DNA of 64,000 nucleotides from an uncultured Chloroflexales bacterium. Its GTDB lineage: Bacteria > Chloroflexota > Chloroflexia > Chloroflexales > Chloroflexaceae. Under the pieces are notes generated by a model. The model saw nothing but the letters and a program-made list of their open reading frames with translations, was not told the origin of the DNA and made no database searches. Shown piece by piece: positions 47,986-57,488 of the stretch. Location of the stretch: NCBI GenBank assembly GCA_937902315.1, contig CALGUG010000007.1, forward strand, positions 89,014 to 153,013. The letters are read 5' to 3'. Numbering within the stretch: position 1 is the stretch's first letter; the number at the start of each line of letters is the position of its first letter. Both the position numbers and the translations under genes were made by a program.

Positions 47986-48230
47986 AGCCGACTCGATTAC
48001 CTTTATTTCTAAGAATCTTACCACTGTAGTATTACCTTAGCATTGCCGAAGAGTGGAGAAATCGTCGCACTTTTGTGGGGGCTTCAGCGCGCACCATGGG
48101 CCAGATGCTCGATTCGAGATTCGCAGGGCATTTCGAGCCGAGCAGAAACGCGGTACAATAGAGACATCCATCTCGAGCGGCATGATATTTTGATCTGTCG
48201 GTCGGTTTTAACTATCTACAAAGGATTGGT

Positions 48231-49175
48231 ATGCGCGATATCGCTGTTTTTAGTGGGACTGCTCACCCATCTCTGGCTCAAGAGATCTGTTCGCATCTTG
48301 ACACCTCGCTCAGTGAGGCGACCATTACTCGCTTTAGCAACGACTGTTTGCATGTGCAGCTTTTGGCGAACTGTCGCGAACGCGATGTCTTTATCGTTCA
48401 ACCGCTGGTGCCGCCGGTTCAAGAACATCTGATGGAGCTCTTGTTGATGATGGATGCGGCTCGAGGCGCTTCGGCGGCTCGCATTACCGCTGTGATCCCC
48501 TACTATTCCTATGCTCGCTCGGATAAAAAAGATGCGCCTCGTATCTCGATCGCAGGGCGACTGGTGGCCGATCTCTTAACGACGGCGGGCGCCAATCGGG
48601 TCTTGACGATGACCTTGCACGCCGCTCAAGTACACGGCTTCTTTAGCGTTCCAGTCGACCACTTGAATGCGCTGAACGTTTTGGCCCGCCACTTCCGCGC
48701 CAGCGATCTTTCGAATAGCGTGGTTGTTTCGCCCGACCTAGGTAATGCCAAGACCGCGACCCTGTTCGCGCGCCTTTTGAAGCTGCCCGTTGCGGCCGGT
48801 AGCAAGCAGCGACTAGCCGACGATAAGGTTGTGATCGACGCGATTGTGGGCAATGTTGAGGGCAAAGACGTGATCGTGATCGACGATGAGATCGCCAATG
48901 GCGGCACGATTATCGAGATTGTCGAGCGACTGAAAGAGCATCACGTTCGAAAGATCTCGGTCTGCTGTACCCACGGCCTCTTTACGGGCGCGGCGATCGA
49001 GCGCTTGCGCTCCCACCCCGAGATCAGCGAGATTGTCACCACCAATACGGTGCCGCTTAGCGACGAGAAGCGCCTGCCCCATATGCATACCCTCTCGATT
49101 GCACCGCTTTTGAGCGAAGCGATCCGACGCATTCACAACGGCGAATCGATCACGAGTCTGTTTGAAGAAGCCTAA
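48231..49175 (+). CDS. prs: Ribose-phosphate pyrophosphokinase
   Basis: This 314-residue enzyme makes PRPP from ribose-5-phosphate and ATP. The family features are AVFSGTAHPSLAQEI, TRFSNDCLHVQL, AVIPYYSYARSDKKDAPRISI (the flexible loop region), HAAQVHGFFSVPVDHL and the PRPP-binding VIVIDDEIANGGTI. The length is normal. ATG 48231 has AAAGGA upstream. It ends 26 bases ahead of the next gene. A TACAAT at 48154-48159 may be its -10 element. Confidence 0.95.
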   Translation: MRDIAVFSGTAHPSLAQEICSHLDTSLSEATITRFSNDCLHVQLLANCRERDVFIVQPLVPPVQEHLMELLLMMDAARGASAARITAVIPYYSYARSDKKDAPRISIAGRLVADLLTTAGANRVLTMTLHAAQVHGFFSVPVDHLNALNVLARHFRASDLSNSVVVSPDLGNAKTATLFARLLKLPVAAGSKQRLADDKVVIDAIVGNVEGKDVIVIDDEIANGGTIIEIVERLKEHHVRKISVCCTHGLFTGAAIERLRSHPEISEIVTTNTVPLSDEKRLPHMHTLSIAPLLSEAIRRIHNGESITSLFEEA

Positions 49176-49186
49176 TTGCGCGGCTC

Positions 49187-49195
49187 TGTTATACT
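49187..49195 (+). promoter_or_regulatory. Extended -10 element that would give a leaderless mRNA
   Basis: TGT followed by TATACT (extended -10 form) ends 6 bases before the ATG at 49202. Transcription starting about 7 bases downstream would begin at the start codon. No ribosome-binding site is seen. Confidence 0.35.
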
Positions 49196-49201
49196 CATTG
49201 C

Positions 49202-50743
49202 ATGAACGAAATAGCTTCATCTCAACAGTCACGAAAAAGCCTGTTGCATGCTCTGCTCAACATTCGCATCGAGCATGTCTGGGCTTTATTCGCGTTGACG
49301 ATTGTTGGTGGCTTCGTGGCTTTGGTGCCGACCTTGCCCAACGACTTTTGGTGGCATCTAGCAGCGGGCCGCATCATCGCACAAGAAGGCATTCCTTCCA
49401 CCAACCTGTTTGCCTGGAGCCTGCCCGCCGATACACCCTACATCTACCAGAGTTGGTTGGGCGAATGGCTGTTTTATGTGCTCTACAGCATTGGTGGCTT
49501 TCCGCTGACAGTGTTCGCTCGTAATCTGCTCTTTACGCTGACCTTTGGCTTGATGGGCTACGACGCCTATCGGCGCAGCGGCTCGTGGCGTTTAGCGGCG
49601 CTTGCGATTCTTGCGGCGGGTCTGATGGCGATGAACAACCTGACGACGCGCACGCAAAACTGGTCGCTGTTGCCTTTCATTCTAACATCGTTGTTGTTGG
49701 GCAGCTATATCGACGGACGCTTGAATCAGCGCTGGTTGTGGGCTATTCCGCTTCTGATGGTCTTTTGGGTCAACGCCCACGGCGCTTTTATGACCGGGCT
49801 GTTGTTGATCGGGGCCTACACCTTCGCCGAAACCCTGCGACGGCTCTTGCGCCATTCGCGCGCGCTCACATGGGAGCGCCTGCGTTGGCTCTACATTGTG
49901 GCTGGCGCTTCTCTGTTGGCGGTCATGGTCAATCCGTTGGGGCCGCGCATCTTTGGCTATGTGCGTCTGCTGTTGAGCGATCCATCGAGCCAGACCTTGA
50001 TCAACGAGTGGCAGCCGCCTAGCACGCGCACCTACGCTGGCACGGCCTTCTATCTGGCCTTTTTGGGCTTGCTGGCGGCCTTCGGTTTGGCGCGCCGTCG
50101 CCCGACCATCACCGATGTGCTGTTGGTGTGTGGCTTCGGCTGGATGGCGATCAGCGGCCAGCGCTATGTGCTCTGGTTTGGGCTGGTGGCGATGCCGATC
50201 TTGGCCCAATCGCTGGCGGCGGCCCGTTCGCCCTTGGCGGCATCGGCGCGGCGAGCGGTCTTCCCGTTAGCTAATTTGGTCAGCACAGTGGCCTTGCTGC
50301 TCTTTCTGCTGAGCTTGCAGCCTTGGACGAAACATCTCTATCCGTGGCCACAACCCTACCGCGATCTGTTTGTCGATATGCCGGGTGCGCCCCAGATCTT
50401 TAGCGCCGATACGCCTTACGCGGCCAGCGAGCATCTGCGCGCGCAGCCATGCCAAGGCAAGCTGTTCAACGAGATGGGCCAAGGCTCCTACTTGGCTTGG
50501 GCGCTCTATCCAGAAGGGCAGAGCTTTATCGATACACGTGTCGAGCTCTTTCCCTTCGAGCAGTGGCAAGATTACATCGCCCTGAGCCAAGGGCGCCAGC
50601 TTGAACTGCTCGACCAGAAATACCAGATCGCGTGTGTGATGTTGGATAGCGTGTTGCAGCCTAACTTAGCTACCGCTTTAGAGAGCAGCCCCGAGTGGAA
50701 GCTGAGCTTTGAGGCTGGGCGAGCGCAAATCTGGCGTCGCTAG
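49202..50743 (+). CDS. GT-C-like polytopic membrane protein
   Basis: This 513-residue protein has about ten membrane helices (the first at about 20-40) and a first extracytoplasmic loop with NDFWWHLAAGRIIAQ, where the Asp and Trp residues resemble the catalytic loop of GT-C glycosyltransferases. The C-terminal soluble part has GQGSYLAWALYPEGQSFIDTR, a motif recurrent in bacterial PMT-like proteins of unknown substrate. It may transfer sugars from lipid carriers to surface molecules. It lies just downstream of prs and is followed by a terminator. Confidence 0.75.
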   Translation: MNEIASSQQSRKSLLHALLNIRIEHVWALFALTIVGGFVALVPTLPNDFWWHLAAGRIIAQEGIPSTNLFAWSLPADTPYIYQSWLGEWLFYVLYSIGGFPLTVFARNLLFTLTFGLMGYDAYRRSGSWRLAALAILAAGLMAMNNLTTRTQNWSLLPFILTSLLLGSYIDGRLNQRWLWAIPLLMVFWVNAHGAFMTGLLLIGAYTFAETLRRLLRHSRALTWERLRWLYIVAGASLLAVMVNPLGPRIFGYVRLLLSDPSSQTLINEWQPPSTRTYAGTAFYLAFLGLLAAFGLARRRPTITDVLLVCGFGWMAISGQRYVLWFGLVAMPILAQSLAAARSPLAASARRAVFPLANLVSTVALLLFLLSLQPWTKHLYPWPQPYRDLFVDMPGAPQIFSADTPYAASEHLRAQPCQGKLFNEMGQGSYLAWALYPEGQSFIDTRVELFPFEQWQDYIALSQGRQLELLDQKYQIACVMLDSVLQPNLATALESSPEWKLSFEAGRAQIWRR

Positions 50744-50770
50744 CGAAACCTGTATAAGCCGTTTGATTGA

Positions 50771-50801
50771 GGGATGTAGCCCAGCGCTGCATCCCTTTTT
50801 T
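50771..50801 (+). terminator. Terminator of the GT-C-like gene
   Basis: GGGATGTAGC and GCTGCATCCC form a 10-bp stem (one G-T), followed by TTTTTT. Confidence 0.9.
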
Positions 50802-50865
50802 ATGTCTTGTGCAAGCAGATGCATTCAATGGCGGCTGGGCCTCTCGCTCTCAGGCGTTCCTTAGC

Positions 50866-50882
50866 GCGTCCGCCTACGGCTA
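50866..50882 (-). repeat. Dispersed intergenic repeat A, copy 14
   Basis: GCGTCCGCCTACGGCTA lies between convergent gene ends. It is preceded by ATGGCGGCTGGGCC (about 40 bp upstream), the distal motif, and CTCTCGCTCTCAGGCGTTCC. Confidence 0.85.
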
Positions 50883-51052
50883 CCAACATCCGGCCCGCAA
50901 CCACGAGGTGCTAGCTCCTGTGCCGAAAGCGCCCTAAAATCCCGATTGGGAACGAATTTCATAGCGAATCCGCTGAAAAACGTGCCTTCTCGCAACGCGG
51001 GAGAACAAAACCCAGGAAAGAGTTGAGTGAAATTGTGCGTGACATAACCATT

Positions 51053-51403
51053 TCAGTCCCAAGGCTTGCCTGCTAGGCTCCATTCCTCAACAATTTTGTT
51101 GTCTGCAAGCCGAAAGATCGAAATAACGGTCCATGGTTCCTTAACCCCTTGGGCTGCGACTCGCGCCACGACTTTATCTCCTTCAGCGAAGATGTCCTCT
51201 ATATAGGCGGAGCAACTAGGGTGTTCATCATAGACCTGTGCAATCATCTGTTTGGCTGCTTCGAGCGTATCGGTTCTTTCAAAGTCTGAGCCATGAGCTA
51301 GGTAATCAGCCACGGCAAGCTCATCGGCAACTGCCAACTTCCCTTGGCCCCAGAACTCTTCGATAAAGCGGCGGACAATAGCCTTGTTTTCTTCAGTGGA
51401 CAT
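51053..51403 (-). CDS. SnoaL-like (NTF2-fold) protein
   Basis: This 116-residue protein belongs to the SnoaL/ester-cyclase-like NTF2 family: N-terminal NKAIVRRFIEEFWGQG, the middle DYLAHGSDFERTD and C-terminal IFRLADNKIVEEWSLAG. Members include polyketide cyclases and many small-molecule-binding proteins of unknown substrate. No catalytic claim can be made. ATG 51403 has AAGGAGG at the ideal distance. Confidence 0.85.
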   Translation of the reverse strand: MSTEENKAIVRRFIEEFWGQGKLAVADELAVADYLAHGSDFERTDTLEAAKQMIAQVYDEHPSCSAYIEDIFAEGDKVVARVAAQGVKEPWTVISIFRLADNKIVEEWSLAGKPWD

Positions 51404-51793
51404 GACATAGCCTCCTTAATGAGGGCGACATACCAACAAAAGAGAAGGAGAGGAATGGATGAGTTTCAGTATACACGTATGGTCAATACTATGAGAAATT
51501 AAAATACAATTCGCTTATTTGTCGATCAGACTAGCAATGTATATTTCCATCTCATGTCTAGAAAATGCTAGAGAGAGCGCGCGATCGCATGGGCAAATCA
51601 GTTCAGCCTATCTAGAAGCAGAAAAAGAGTTCTTTACTGCATGTTTTTGAAGATCTGTTGAAAAGAAGCGGGAAGCACATGTACTGAAGCCTAGCATGGC
51701 TGCTTGCGAACGAGCTGCACAAAATTGCTCTGGTTTTGTAAAAACAATCTCGCTATACTGAATGCAAGAAGCATTTCATATTGGTTAAAGCTT
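51404..51793. other. Divergent intergenic region
   Basis: This 390-bp stretch separates the SnoaL-like gene and the TolB/M15 gene. A TATACT at 51754-51759 may be the -10 element of the latter. Nothing else is recognised. Confidence 0.4.
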
Positions 51794-53506
51794 ATGTATC
51801 GATCTTATCTTTTGATCGCTGTATTGATAACAAGCGCTCTCTTTGCTTCGTTTGAGCCAGCTCAAGCGCAGCAGCGTAGCGCGCGCGGGCGGATCGCGTT
51901 TGTGTCGACGCGCGATGGCAATGGCAACGGCGATATCTTTGTGAGCGATCTCGCTGGCGAGCGAGTCGTGAATCTGACTCAAGATCCAGCGCCCGATCGT
52001 CACCCTTCGTGGTCGCCCGATGGCAGCCAGATCGTATTCGCCAGCCGTCGCAACAACAACTGGGATCTGTATGTGATGCGGGCCGATGGCAGCAATCTAC
52101 GCCGCCTAACCAGCGATCCCGAGTATGAAGGCGAGCCAGAGTGGTCGCCCGATGGCAGGCAGATCGCCTTTAGCGCCATGCGCAGCGGCAATCTCGATAT
52201 CTATGTTCTTGATTTGGCAAGCAACGAGCAGCGTCGCATCACCGATTACGAGTCGGCGGATTCGCAGCCGACTTGGTCGCCCGACGGCAAACGCATCGCC
52301 TTTACCTCGTGGCGCGATGGCAATCAAGAGATCTACGCCGTCGATTTGGAGACGGGCGAGCTGCAAAATCTAAGCCTTCACCCCGCGCCCGATTACAATC
52401 CGGCTTTTTCGTCCGATGGCCGCAAACTGGCCTATATTTCGGATCGCGATGGCTCGGGTAATATCCATGTGGTCGATCTGATCAGCGGCGAGCAGCAGAA
52501 GGCAGGCTTGCTTAACCGCAGTCTACGCGATGCGACGTGGATCTCGGACGGCGGCTTGCTGGCGATCGGGCCGGCTTCAACGCTGGGCAACCGCTTCAGC
52601 GTGAACCAAGCGGTTGTGGTCGCCTCGGTTGGTATTTCGAGCACGATCGCCCTGCTGAGTAGCCCGCACGCCTACGCCGAGCCAGCTTGGCACTCGACGG
52701 CCAGCGAACCGCTCTTCTCTGGCGAGGCCCAAGAAGGTCGTATTCGAACCAGCGCCCAAACGCGCATCGATTTGGAAGAGATGCCTCAGGGGCTTGAGCC
52801 GCTGCAAGGGGTGCGAGCTGGCGGACGCCCTTACCTCGCGGCTGCAGTGATGCCTTCGTTTGTGGCACTGCGCCAAGCGGTGATCGAAGAGAGCGGCCAC
52901 GATTTCCTCAGTCAGTTGAGCGAGGCGACGCGCGCGGTCGGTTTCAACAGCAGCACCTCGTCCTACACCAGTTGGCATAAGTCGGGGCGTGCCTTCGACA
53001 CGCTGTTCGATTATCGGGCGGGGGGACAACAGGTGCTCTACATCTCGCCCGAAGTGCAGGCTGGGCGGCTGTTCTGGCGTCTCTATCTGCGAACGGCGCG
53101 CCAAGATGGCAGCCAAGGTAAGCCGCTCACCGCGCCCGTCTTTCAGGTAGCGACGCGCCAGGTTCAAGAGCCGCCTTCGGGCTACTTCCTCGACTTTACA
53201 GCTTTGGCGGCTGAATACGGCTGGTCGCGCATTGCGGCCCAAGAGCGCGACAACTTTAACTGGCGCGACGAGCTTTTGGCTTTGGAGTATTGGCATTTCG
53301 AGCAGCGCACTGGCCTGACTTGGTACGAAGCCATGAGTGCGGTCTATGATCAAGCTACCCTCGAGCGTCTATTCAGCCTCGAAGCGCTGGAAGCGGCCGG
53401 CACCAATCCCAATACTGCTGCCCGTTTGGGCCTGCCGTGGGCGCCTCAACCGTCTGCAACACCGCAGCCAACGACGCCGAGCGAACCGATCAACGGCTAT
53501 CGATAG
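51794..53506 (+). CDS. Secreted TolB-propeller / M15-peptidase fusion
   Basis: This 570-residue protein has a signal peptide (about 1-26), a TolB/PD40 propeller (about 30-300, with repeated WSPDG blades, for example HPSWSPDGSQI and PTWSPDGKRI) and a C-terminal domain (about 335-535). The latter has the zinc-peptidase motifs of family M15: SWHKSGRAFD (the SxHxxGxAxD pattern, His395 and Asp402) and EYWHFE (ExWH, Glu498 and His501). It would trim peptidoglycan stem peptides, as VanY-type D-alanyl-D-alanine carboxypeptidases do, while the propeller binds a partner. A Pro/Thr-rich tail follows. ATG 51794 is at the signal peptide. The fold assignment is by motif and was not searched. Confidence 0.8.
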   Translation: MYRSYLLIAVLITSALFASFEPAQAQQRSARGRIAFVSTRDGNGNGDIFVSDLAGERVVNLTQDPAPDRHPSWSPDGSQIVFASRRNNNWDLYVMRADGSNLRRLTSDPEYEGEPEWSPDGRQIAFSAMRSGNLDIYVLDLASNEQRRITDYESADSQPTWSPDGKRIAFTSWRDGNQEIYAVDLETGELQNLSLHPAPDYNPAFSSDGRKLAYISDRDGSGNIHVVDLISGEQQKAGLLNRSLRDATWISDGGLLAIGPASTLGNRFSVNQAVVVASVGISSTIALLSSPHAYAEPAWHSTASEPLFSGEAQEGRIRTSAQTRIDLEEMPQGLEPLQGVRAGGRPYLAAAVMPSFVALRQAVIEESGHDFLSQLSEATRAVGFNSSTSSYTSWHKSGRAFDTLFDYRAGGQQVLYISPEVQAGRLFWRLYLRTARQDGSQGKPLTAPVFQVATRQVQEPPSGYFLDFTALAAEYGWSRIAAQERDNFNWRDELLALEYWHFEQRTGLTWYEAMSAVYDQATLERLFSLEALEAAGTNPNTAARLGLPWAPQPSATPQPTTPSEPINGYR

Positions 53507-53550
53507 ATTATCATTTTGCTCTGGGCTAGAGCGAAAGGCAGCTATATTTG

Positions 53551-53592
53551 AAGCATGGAGTTTTGCTATCGCGCAGAACTCCATGCTTCTTT
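53551..53592 (+). terminator. Terminator of the TolB/M15 gene
   Basis: AAGCATGGAGTT and AACTCCATGCTT (53551-53588) form a 12-bp stem, followed by CTTTGTTG. Confidence 0.8.
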
Positions 53593-53719
53593 GTTGGCGG
53601 GCTTGTTTGTTGTTGGGGCTATGGTGTTCAGCTTGAAACGGGCGTTGAATGCATGTTGGGTATTGAAGAGAGGTTTGCACGGAAGGACTAGTTGCCCGTA
53701 TGGATGGGCGGCGATTTGA

Positions 53720-53736
53720 TAGCCGTAGGCGGACGC
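53720..53736 (+). repeat. Dispersed intergenic repeat A, copy 15
   Basis: TAGCCGTAGGCGGACGC lies between convergent gene ends, preceded by TGGATGGGCGGCGATTTGA. A hairpin GTTGCGAGAGAT / ATCTCTCGCAAC (53812-53853) sits between it and the PrsW gene. Confidence 0.85.
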
Positions 53737-53873
53737 GCTTAGGACCTTTTTGAAGTATGACGCTCTCTCCGCCGAGTGAGTGCAAGAGAGCCAATGTTGA
53801 ATGGGTGTGTTGTTGCGAGAGATCTGCTTGTGTTGCGTTATATCTCTCGCAACAGGTGTTGGTTGAGCGGATC

Positions 53874-54872
53874 TTAGGCGGTTTGAATCGGCTGACGGGC
53901 GATCTCGGCGATCTCGCGGCGCAAGTTCATAATGATGATGCTGTTGCCGCCCTCTTCGCCGAAGCTTGCCAATTGGTGCTTCTTTTGAGCCAGCTCTCCG
54001 CACAGACGATAGAAGCGTTTGGTCGCTTTGGCATGTGGCGAGAAGAGGCTGCTCATACGGGCGCGGAACTGCTTGGCGACCGAGCTGGCGGTCAGATACT
54101 GTTGCGGGCTGATCAGTTGCATCTGAACTTCTTCTTGTAGATAGACCTTCATCCAGCGCTGTTCGCGCAAAATGGTCCAGATGATGATCCCTAGCATGAC
54201 TGCCCAGCCGAACCAGTCGACCAGAAGCATGGCTACAAAACCGCCCAGGCCTTCGCTGGCGAGCAGGCTGGCCATGCCGTTGTGTAGGGCGTGCAGCGAG
54301 ACCGCCAACACCCAGCCACAGAACGGAGCGGCCAAACGAACGAAGAGGCTGTGGCTGGAACGCGCGATCGCAAGGCCGATGCCGATCCAAGCGGTGTAGA
54401 CGGCGTGGCCCCAGCCTCCTAAAACGACGCGCAAGACAAACAGCGCCAGCATACCAACAACACCTTCTTCGCTAAGCATAACGCCTAGATAAAGCACGTT
54501 TTCGGTCGCTGCAAAGCCGAGCGCTGTGATACCAGCGTACACAATGCCATCGAGAATCGAGTCGAACTCGCGTCGCGCCACCCAATAGATGATGAGAACG
54601 GCCAGACCTTTGAGCGATTCTTCGACGATCGGGGCAACCAGTACTGAACCTGCCAAGTCGAGCGCTGTCTCGTCGAGGAAGAACGAGAGCGGAACTTCAA
54701 ACAGAATGCTATAGATGATTGCGCCGCCTGTTGCGACCACGGCGCCCCAAGTAAACACGCCGATTAAGAGCCGTTTTGGTTCTTGTTCGAAACGGTCAAG
54801 CCAATAGATAATCGACGCATAGATCAGAGCCGGAATGAAACTGAGTGCAACGACCAAGAGCCATAGGAGCAT
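53874..54872 (-). CDS. PrsW family intramembrane metalloprotease
   Basis: This 332-residue protein has about eight membrane helices and the PrsW-family motifs PIVEESLKGLAV (EEsxK), GITALGFAATENVLY (the E/N region) and GWGHAVYTAWIG (H region), which form the metal site in CAAX-like intramembrane proteases. Bacillus PrsW cleaves an anti-sigma factor; here the target is unknown. A cytoplasmic C-terminal tail of about 90 residues is helical. ATG 54872 is the start. It is divergent from the thioesterase gene. Confidence 0.9.
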   Translation of the reverse strand: MLLWLLVVALSFIPALIYASIIYWLDRFEQEPKRLLIGVFTWGAVVATGGAIIYSILFEVPLSFFLDETALDLAGSVLVAPIVEESLKGLAVLIIYWVARREFDSILDGIVYAGITALGFAATENVLYLGVMLSEEGVVGMLALFVLRVVLGGWGHAVYTAWIGIGLAIARSSHSLFVRLAAPFCGWVLAVSLHALHNGMASLLASEGLGGFVAMLLVDWFGWAVMLGIIIWTILREQRWMKVYLQEEVQMQLISPQQYLTASSVAKQFRARMSSLFSPHAKATKRFYRLCGELAQKKHQLASFGEEGGNSIIIMNLRREIAEIARQPIQTA

Positions 54873-55592
54873 GACGCGACCTTTCCTCTGCAGAGAACGA
54901 ACTCATCTGAATGAACGTTGTGAACAGCAAGACTTGTAACACTCGTATGCTCTCGCCCAGAGATGCTTGTTTGTTAACAGCAAGTCGACATAAAGTGCGC
55001 TACGAATGATCTAAGCTTCTGATGGGCTGTTGGAAGAAGCTATGTATAAACAAGCTTTGAGATGCTGGTTTCCGCTGTGTCAATCGCTCTATACGGAATG
55101 CTGTAGAACTTACCGTGTGTATCGAAATCCTGATACGCTTTTGCTGAGCTCACCAGCGCTCGAACGCCCTTTGTTGTTGGCCATTGGCGTTGACAGCTCT
55201 CCCCTCCGAAAGAGGCTCTCACCGCGTCCGCCTACGGCTACCAATAGCTCGCCCTCCGCAGGACGTCCCTCGCCTGCCTGTGGAAAGATCGCCCCAGCAT
55301 GAAACGCTCCCTAGCGAGGCGGAATCACTTCGTCGTGTCGGCTTCGAGCTGCCTAGCGACTAAGCAAAACGAGCTTGCCCAAAGGCGGTGCCAGCAAATA
55401 GCTTGAATCGTGGCTTACAGACAGCTTATTGCTGAGAAGTCTCTGTTTCTATTATAGAGCATGCACTTTCAGCACGATCTGGCCATATGACCAAAATAGA
55501 TTATATCGGCATATTTACCTCGTTTTGCACACAAGTCGGAAAACCACTACAATAGGCACAACGTATTTCAAACAATGGAAAGTGGATGTGAT
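54873..55592. other. Divergent intergenic region
   Basis: This 720-bp stretch holds a single repeat A (55224-55240) about 350 bp from the PrsW start. It must contain promoters for PrsW and the thioesterase; neither is clear. I see no gene. Confidence 0.5.
55224..55240 (-). repeat. Dispersed intergenic repeat A, copy 16
   Basis: GCGTCCGCCTACGGCTA, preceded by CCTCCGAAAGAGGCTCTCAC. This is one of the few copies in a divergent region. Confidence 0.85.
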
Positions 55593-56066
55593 ATGTCAGA
55601 GTCTGAGCGCGTCAAGCGAATCGCTCCCGAAGTTACTACAGTGGATATCGTGCTTCCCAATCAGACCAATAATCACAACACGATGTTCGGTGGCGATGTG
55701 ATGTCTCTGATGGATAAGACGGCCGCGATCGCGGCGTTGCGTTTTTGTCGTCAACCAGTGGTGACGGCATCGACCGAGCGAATCGATTTTCGCACTCCGA
55801 TTCAGCGCTCAGAGATCGTCGAGGCGCGCGCTCGTGTGATCGCAGTGGGACGCACATCGATGGTGGTGCGCATTCATGTCTACGCGGAGCATCCGCTGAC
55901 CGGCGATCGGCGCTTGTGTACAACCGGTTATTTCAGTATGGTGGCGGTTAATCCCGATGGTCCCGTCGAACCTGTTCCCGAACTGATTCTGCCTGATGAA
56001 GAAGCGAAGGCTGAAGCCGAGATCGGTGAGGAGATTCGCCAAGCAATAAAAGCTCGCACCTCCTAA
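55593..56066 (+). CDS. Acyl-CoA thioesterase, hotdog fold (YciA-like)
   Basis: This 157-residue protein has the hotdog thioesterase features VLPNQTNNHNTMFGGDVMSLMDKTAAI (the helix and catalytic N/G region), VTASTERIDFRTPIQ and GRTSMVVRIHVYAE. It would hydrolyse acyl-CoA esters. ATG 55593 is favoured by AAAGTGG 7 bases upstream; ATG 55575 is an alternative. The flavin reductase gene starts 49 bases after its stop, so the two may be one transcript. Confidence 0.92.
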   Translation: MSESERVKRIAPEVTTVDIVLPNQTNNHNTMFGGDVMSLMDKTAAIAALRFCRQPVVTASTERIDFRTPIQRSEIVEARARVIAVGRTSMVVRIHVYAEHPLTGDRRLCTTGYFSMVAVNPDGPVEPVPELILPDEEAKAEAEIGEEIRQAIKARTS

Positions 56067-56115
56067 GTTTTGGAGTCTGTTATCGAGCAGCGGCCCGAGA
56101 AAGAGTGTGTCTGTA

Positions 56116-56592
56116 ATGAGTATTGAACGTTCTAAGTTCTTTCAGATTATGTCTCAATTCGCTTCTGGCGTAACGGTTGTAACAACGATGCACAACGGTG
56201 TTCCCCATGGCCTCACGGTCAGCGCCTTTGCATCGTTGTCGGCCGATCCGACTCTTGTGCTTGTCAGCATCAACACATCTCGTTATGGCTACGAGGTGAT
56301 TCGGGCTGCGGGTAGCTATGCCGTCAATATTTTGTCTGAGGATCAAGCTGATCTCTCGAACCATTTTGCAACACCTCTTGAAGATAAATTCGCCAGTGTC
56401 GATTATCGGCTTGGCGCGCATGGTATGCCGTTGATCAATGGGGCGCTGGCCTATGTAGAGTGCAAAGTTACGGCGGCTGTGCCAGGCGGCGACCATACGA
56501 TTTTTATTGGTGAAGTGCTTGATGGCGAGTCGTACGAAGGCAGACCTCTGCTCTACTTCGAGCGTAAATATCGAAAGATCGCCGATTTCTAA
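56116..56592 (+). CDS. Flavin reductase (NAD(P)H:flavin type)
   Basis: This 158-residue protein matches the flavin reductase-like domain: FASGVTVVTTMHNGVPHG, TVSAFASLSADPTLVLVSI, YAVNILSEDQADLSNHFA and HTIFIGEVLDG. It would reduce FMN or FAD to feed a monooxygenase, none of which is next door. ATG 56116 is chosen; a GTG at 56107 is in frame. Confidence 0.93.
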   Translation: MSIERSKFFQIMSQFASGVTVVTTMHNGVPHGLTVSAFASLSADPTLVLVSINTSRYGYEVIRAAGSYAVNILSEDQADLSNHFATPLEDKFASVDYRLGAHGMPLINGALAYVECKVTAAVPGGDHTIFIGEVLDGESYEGRPLLYFERKYRKIADF

Positions 56593-56639
56593 GCTAGATC
56601 CGTTTGAAGCGTGATCGCTGTTAAAGGAGTGTAGGGTTA

Positions 56640-57488
56640 GTGAAGCGGTTTGTGTGCATTCTTGCCATGCTGCTCGTTGTGTTTCTGCCTGCCTGTGCAA
56701 GCGAGCAGTTGGAACCAGCGGTTCAGATCCCTCAGCCTCTTGCAACCTTGCGCCCAACCGTCTTCCAGACCCCGCCGCAGCCTACTGCTAGCAACCAGCC
56801 CAGCGATAGTGGTTGGCAAGATGCAGGTCATGGCGCAGAAATCCGTCGCATGCGCATCGCGATCGATGGCAGCCCAATCTTAGCCAATATCAGCATTGTA
56901 CGTTTCGATCCCAGTCAAGTCCGTTTTAGCGTAGGTTACGACCCTGCCCAGCCGCGCAGCTTGCTGGAATGGGCCCAAGAACGTTCGGCTTTTGCAGTCA
57001 TCAACGGCGGTTTCTTTACTGCCGAATACCAGAGCACCGCTTTGGTTGTGAGCGATGGCTTGCACTACGGCGATAGCTACGTTGGGCAGGGTGGTATGTT
57101 CGCGGTCACCAATGAAGGCGAGCTGATCTTGCGTTCGCTGGCCGACTACCCCTACAGCGAAGATGAGCCGCTTAGCGAGGCCCTGCAGAGCTGGCCCATG
57201 CTGGTCAAAAACGGCGGCTTAGCCACTTATAGCGATGAAGAGGACACCGAGCGCGATCGACGTAGCGTGCTGGCGCGCGACCGTCAAGGGCGCATTCTCT
57301 TTTTTGTCTGCTCGACCAACAGCTTCTCGCTGCCTAGCCTCTCGGCTTGGTTGGCCGCCAGCGATCTCGATATCGATACGGCTCTTAATCTTGATGGTGG
57401 CTCGTCGTCGGGCATGCATCTGCTCGGCGAGCTGCGCGTCGATAGCTATATCAAACTGCCCCTTGTACTGCTTGTTCACCAACGCTAG
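56640..57488 (+). CDS. Phosphodiester glycosidase (NAGPA-type) lipoprotein
   Basis: This 282-residue lipoprotein has signal peptide VVFLPAC (lipid Cys19), a Pro/Gln/Thr-rich linker and a DUF2233/NAGPA-type domain (about 65-280). The domain segments FAVINGGFFTAEY and ALNLDGGSSSGM carry the conserved N-G-G-F-F and D-G-G-S-S residues. The family cleaves GlcNAc-1-phosphodiesters; in bacteria it acts at the cell wall. GTG 56640 starts at the signal peptide, with AAAGGAG 10 bases upstream. Confidence 0.9.
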   Translation: MKRFVCILAMLLVVFLPACASEQLEPAVQIPQPLATLRPTVFQTPPQPTASNQPSDSGWQDAGHGAEIRRMRIAIDGSPILANISIVRFDPSQVRFSVGYDPAQPRSLLEWAQERSAFAVINGGFFTAEYQSTALVVSDGLHYGDSYVGQGGMFAVTNEGELILRSLADYPYSEDEPLSEALQSWPMLVKNGGLATYSDEEDTERDRRSVLARDRQGRILFFVCSTNSFSLPSLSAWLAASDLDIDTALNLDGGSSSGMHLLGELRVDSYIKLPLVLLVHQR

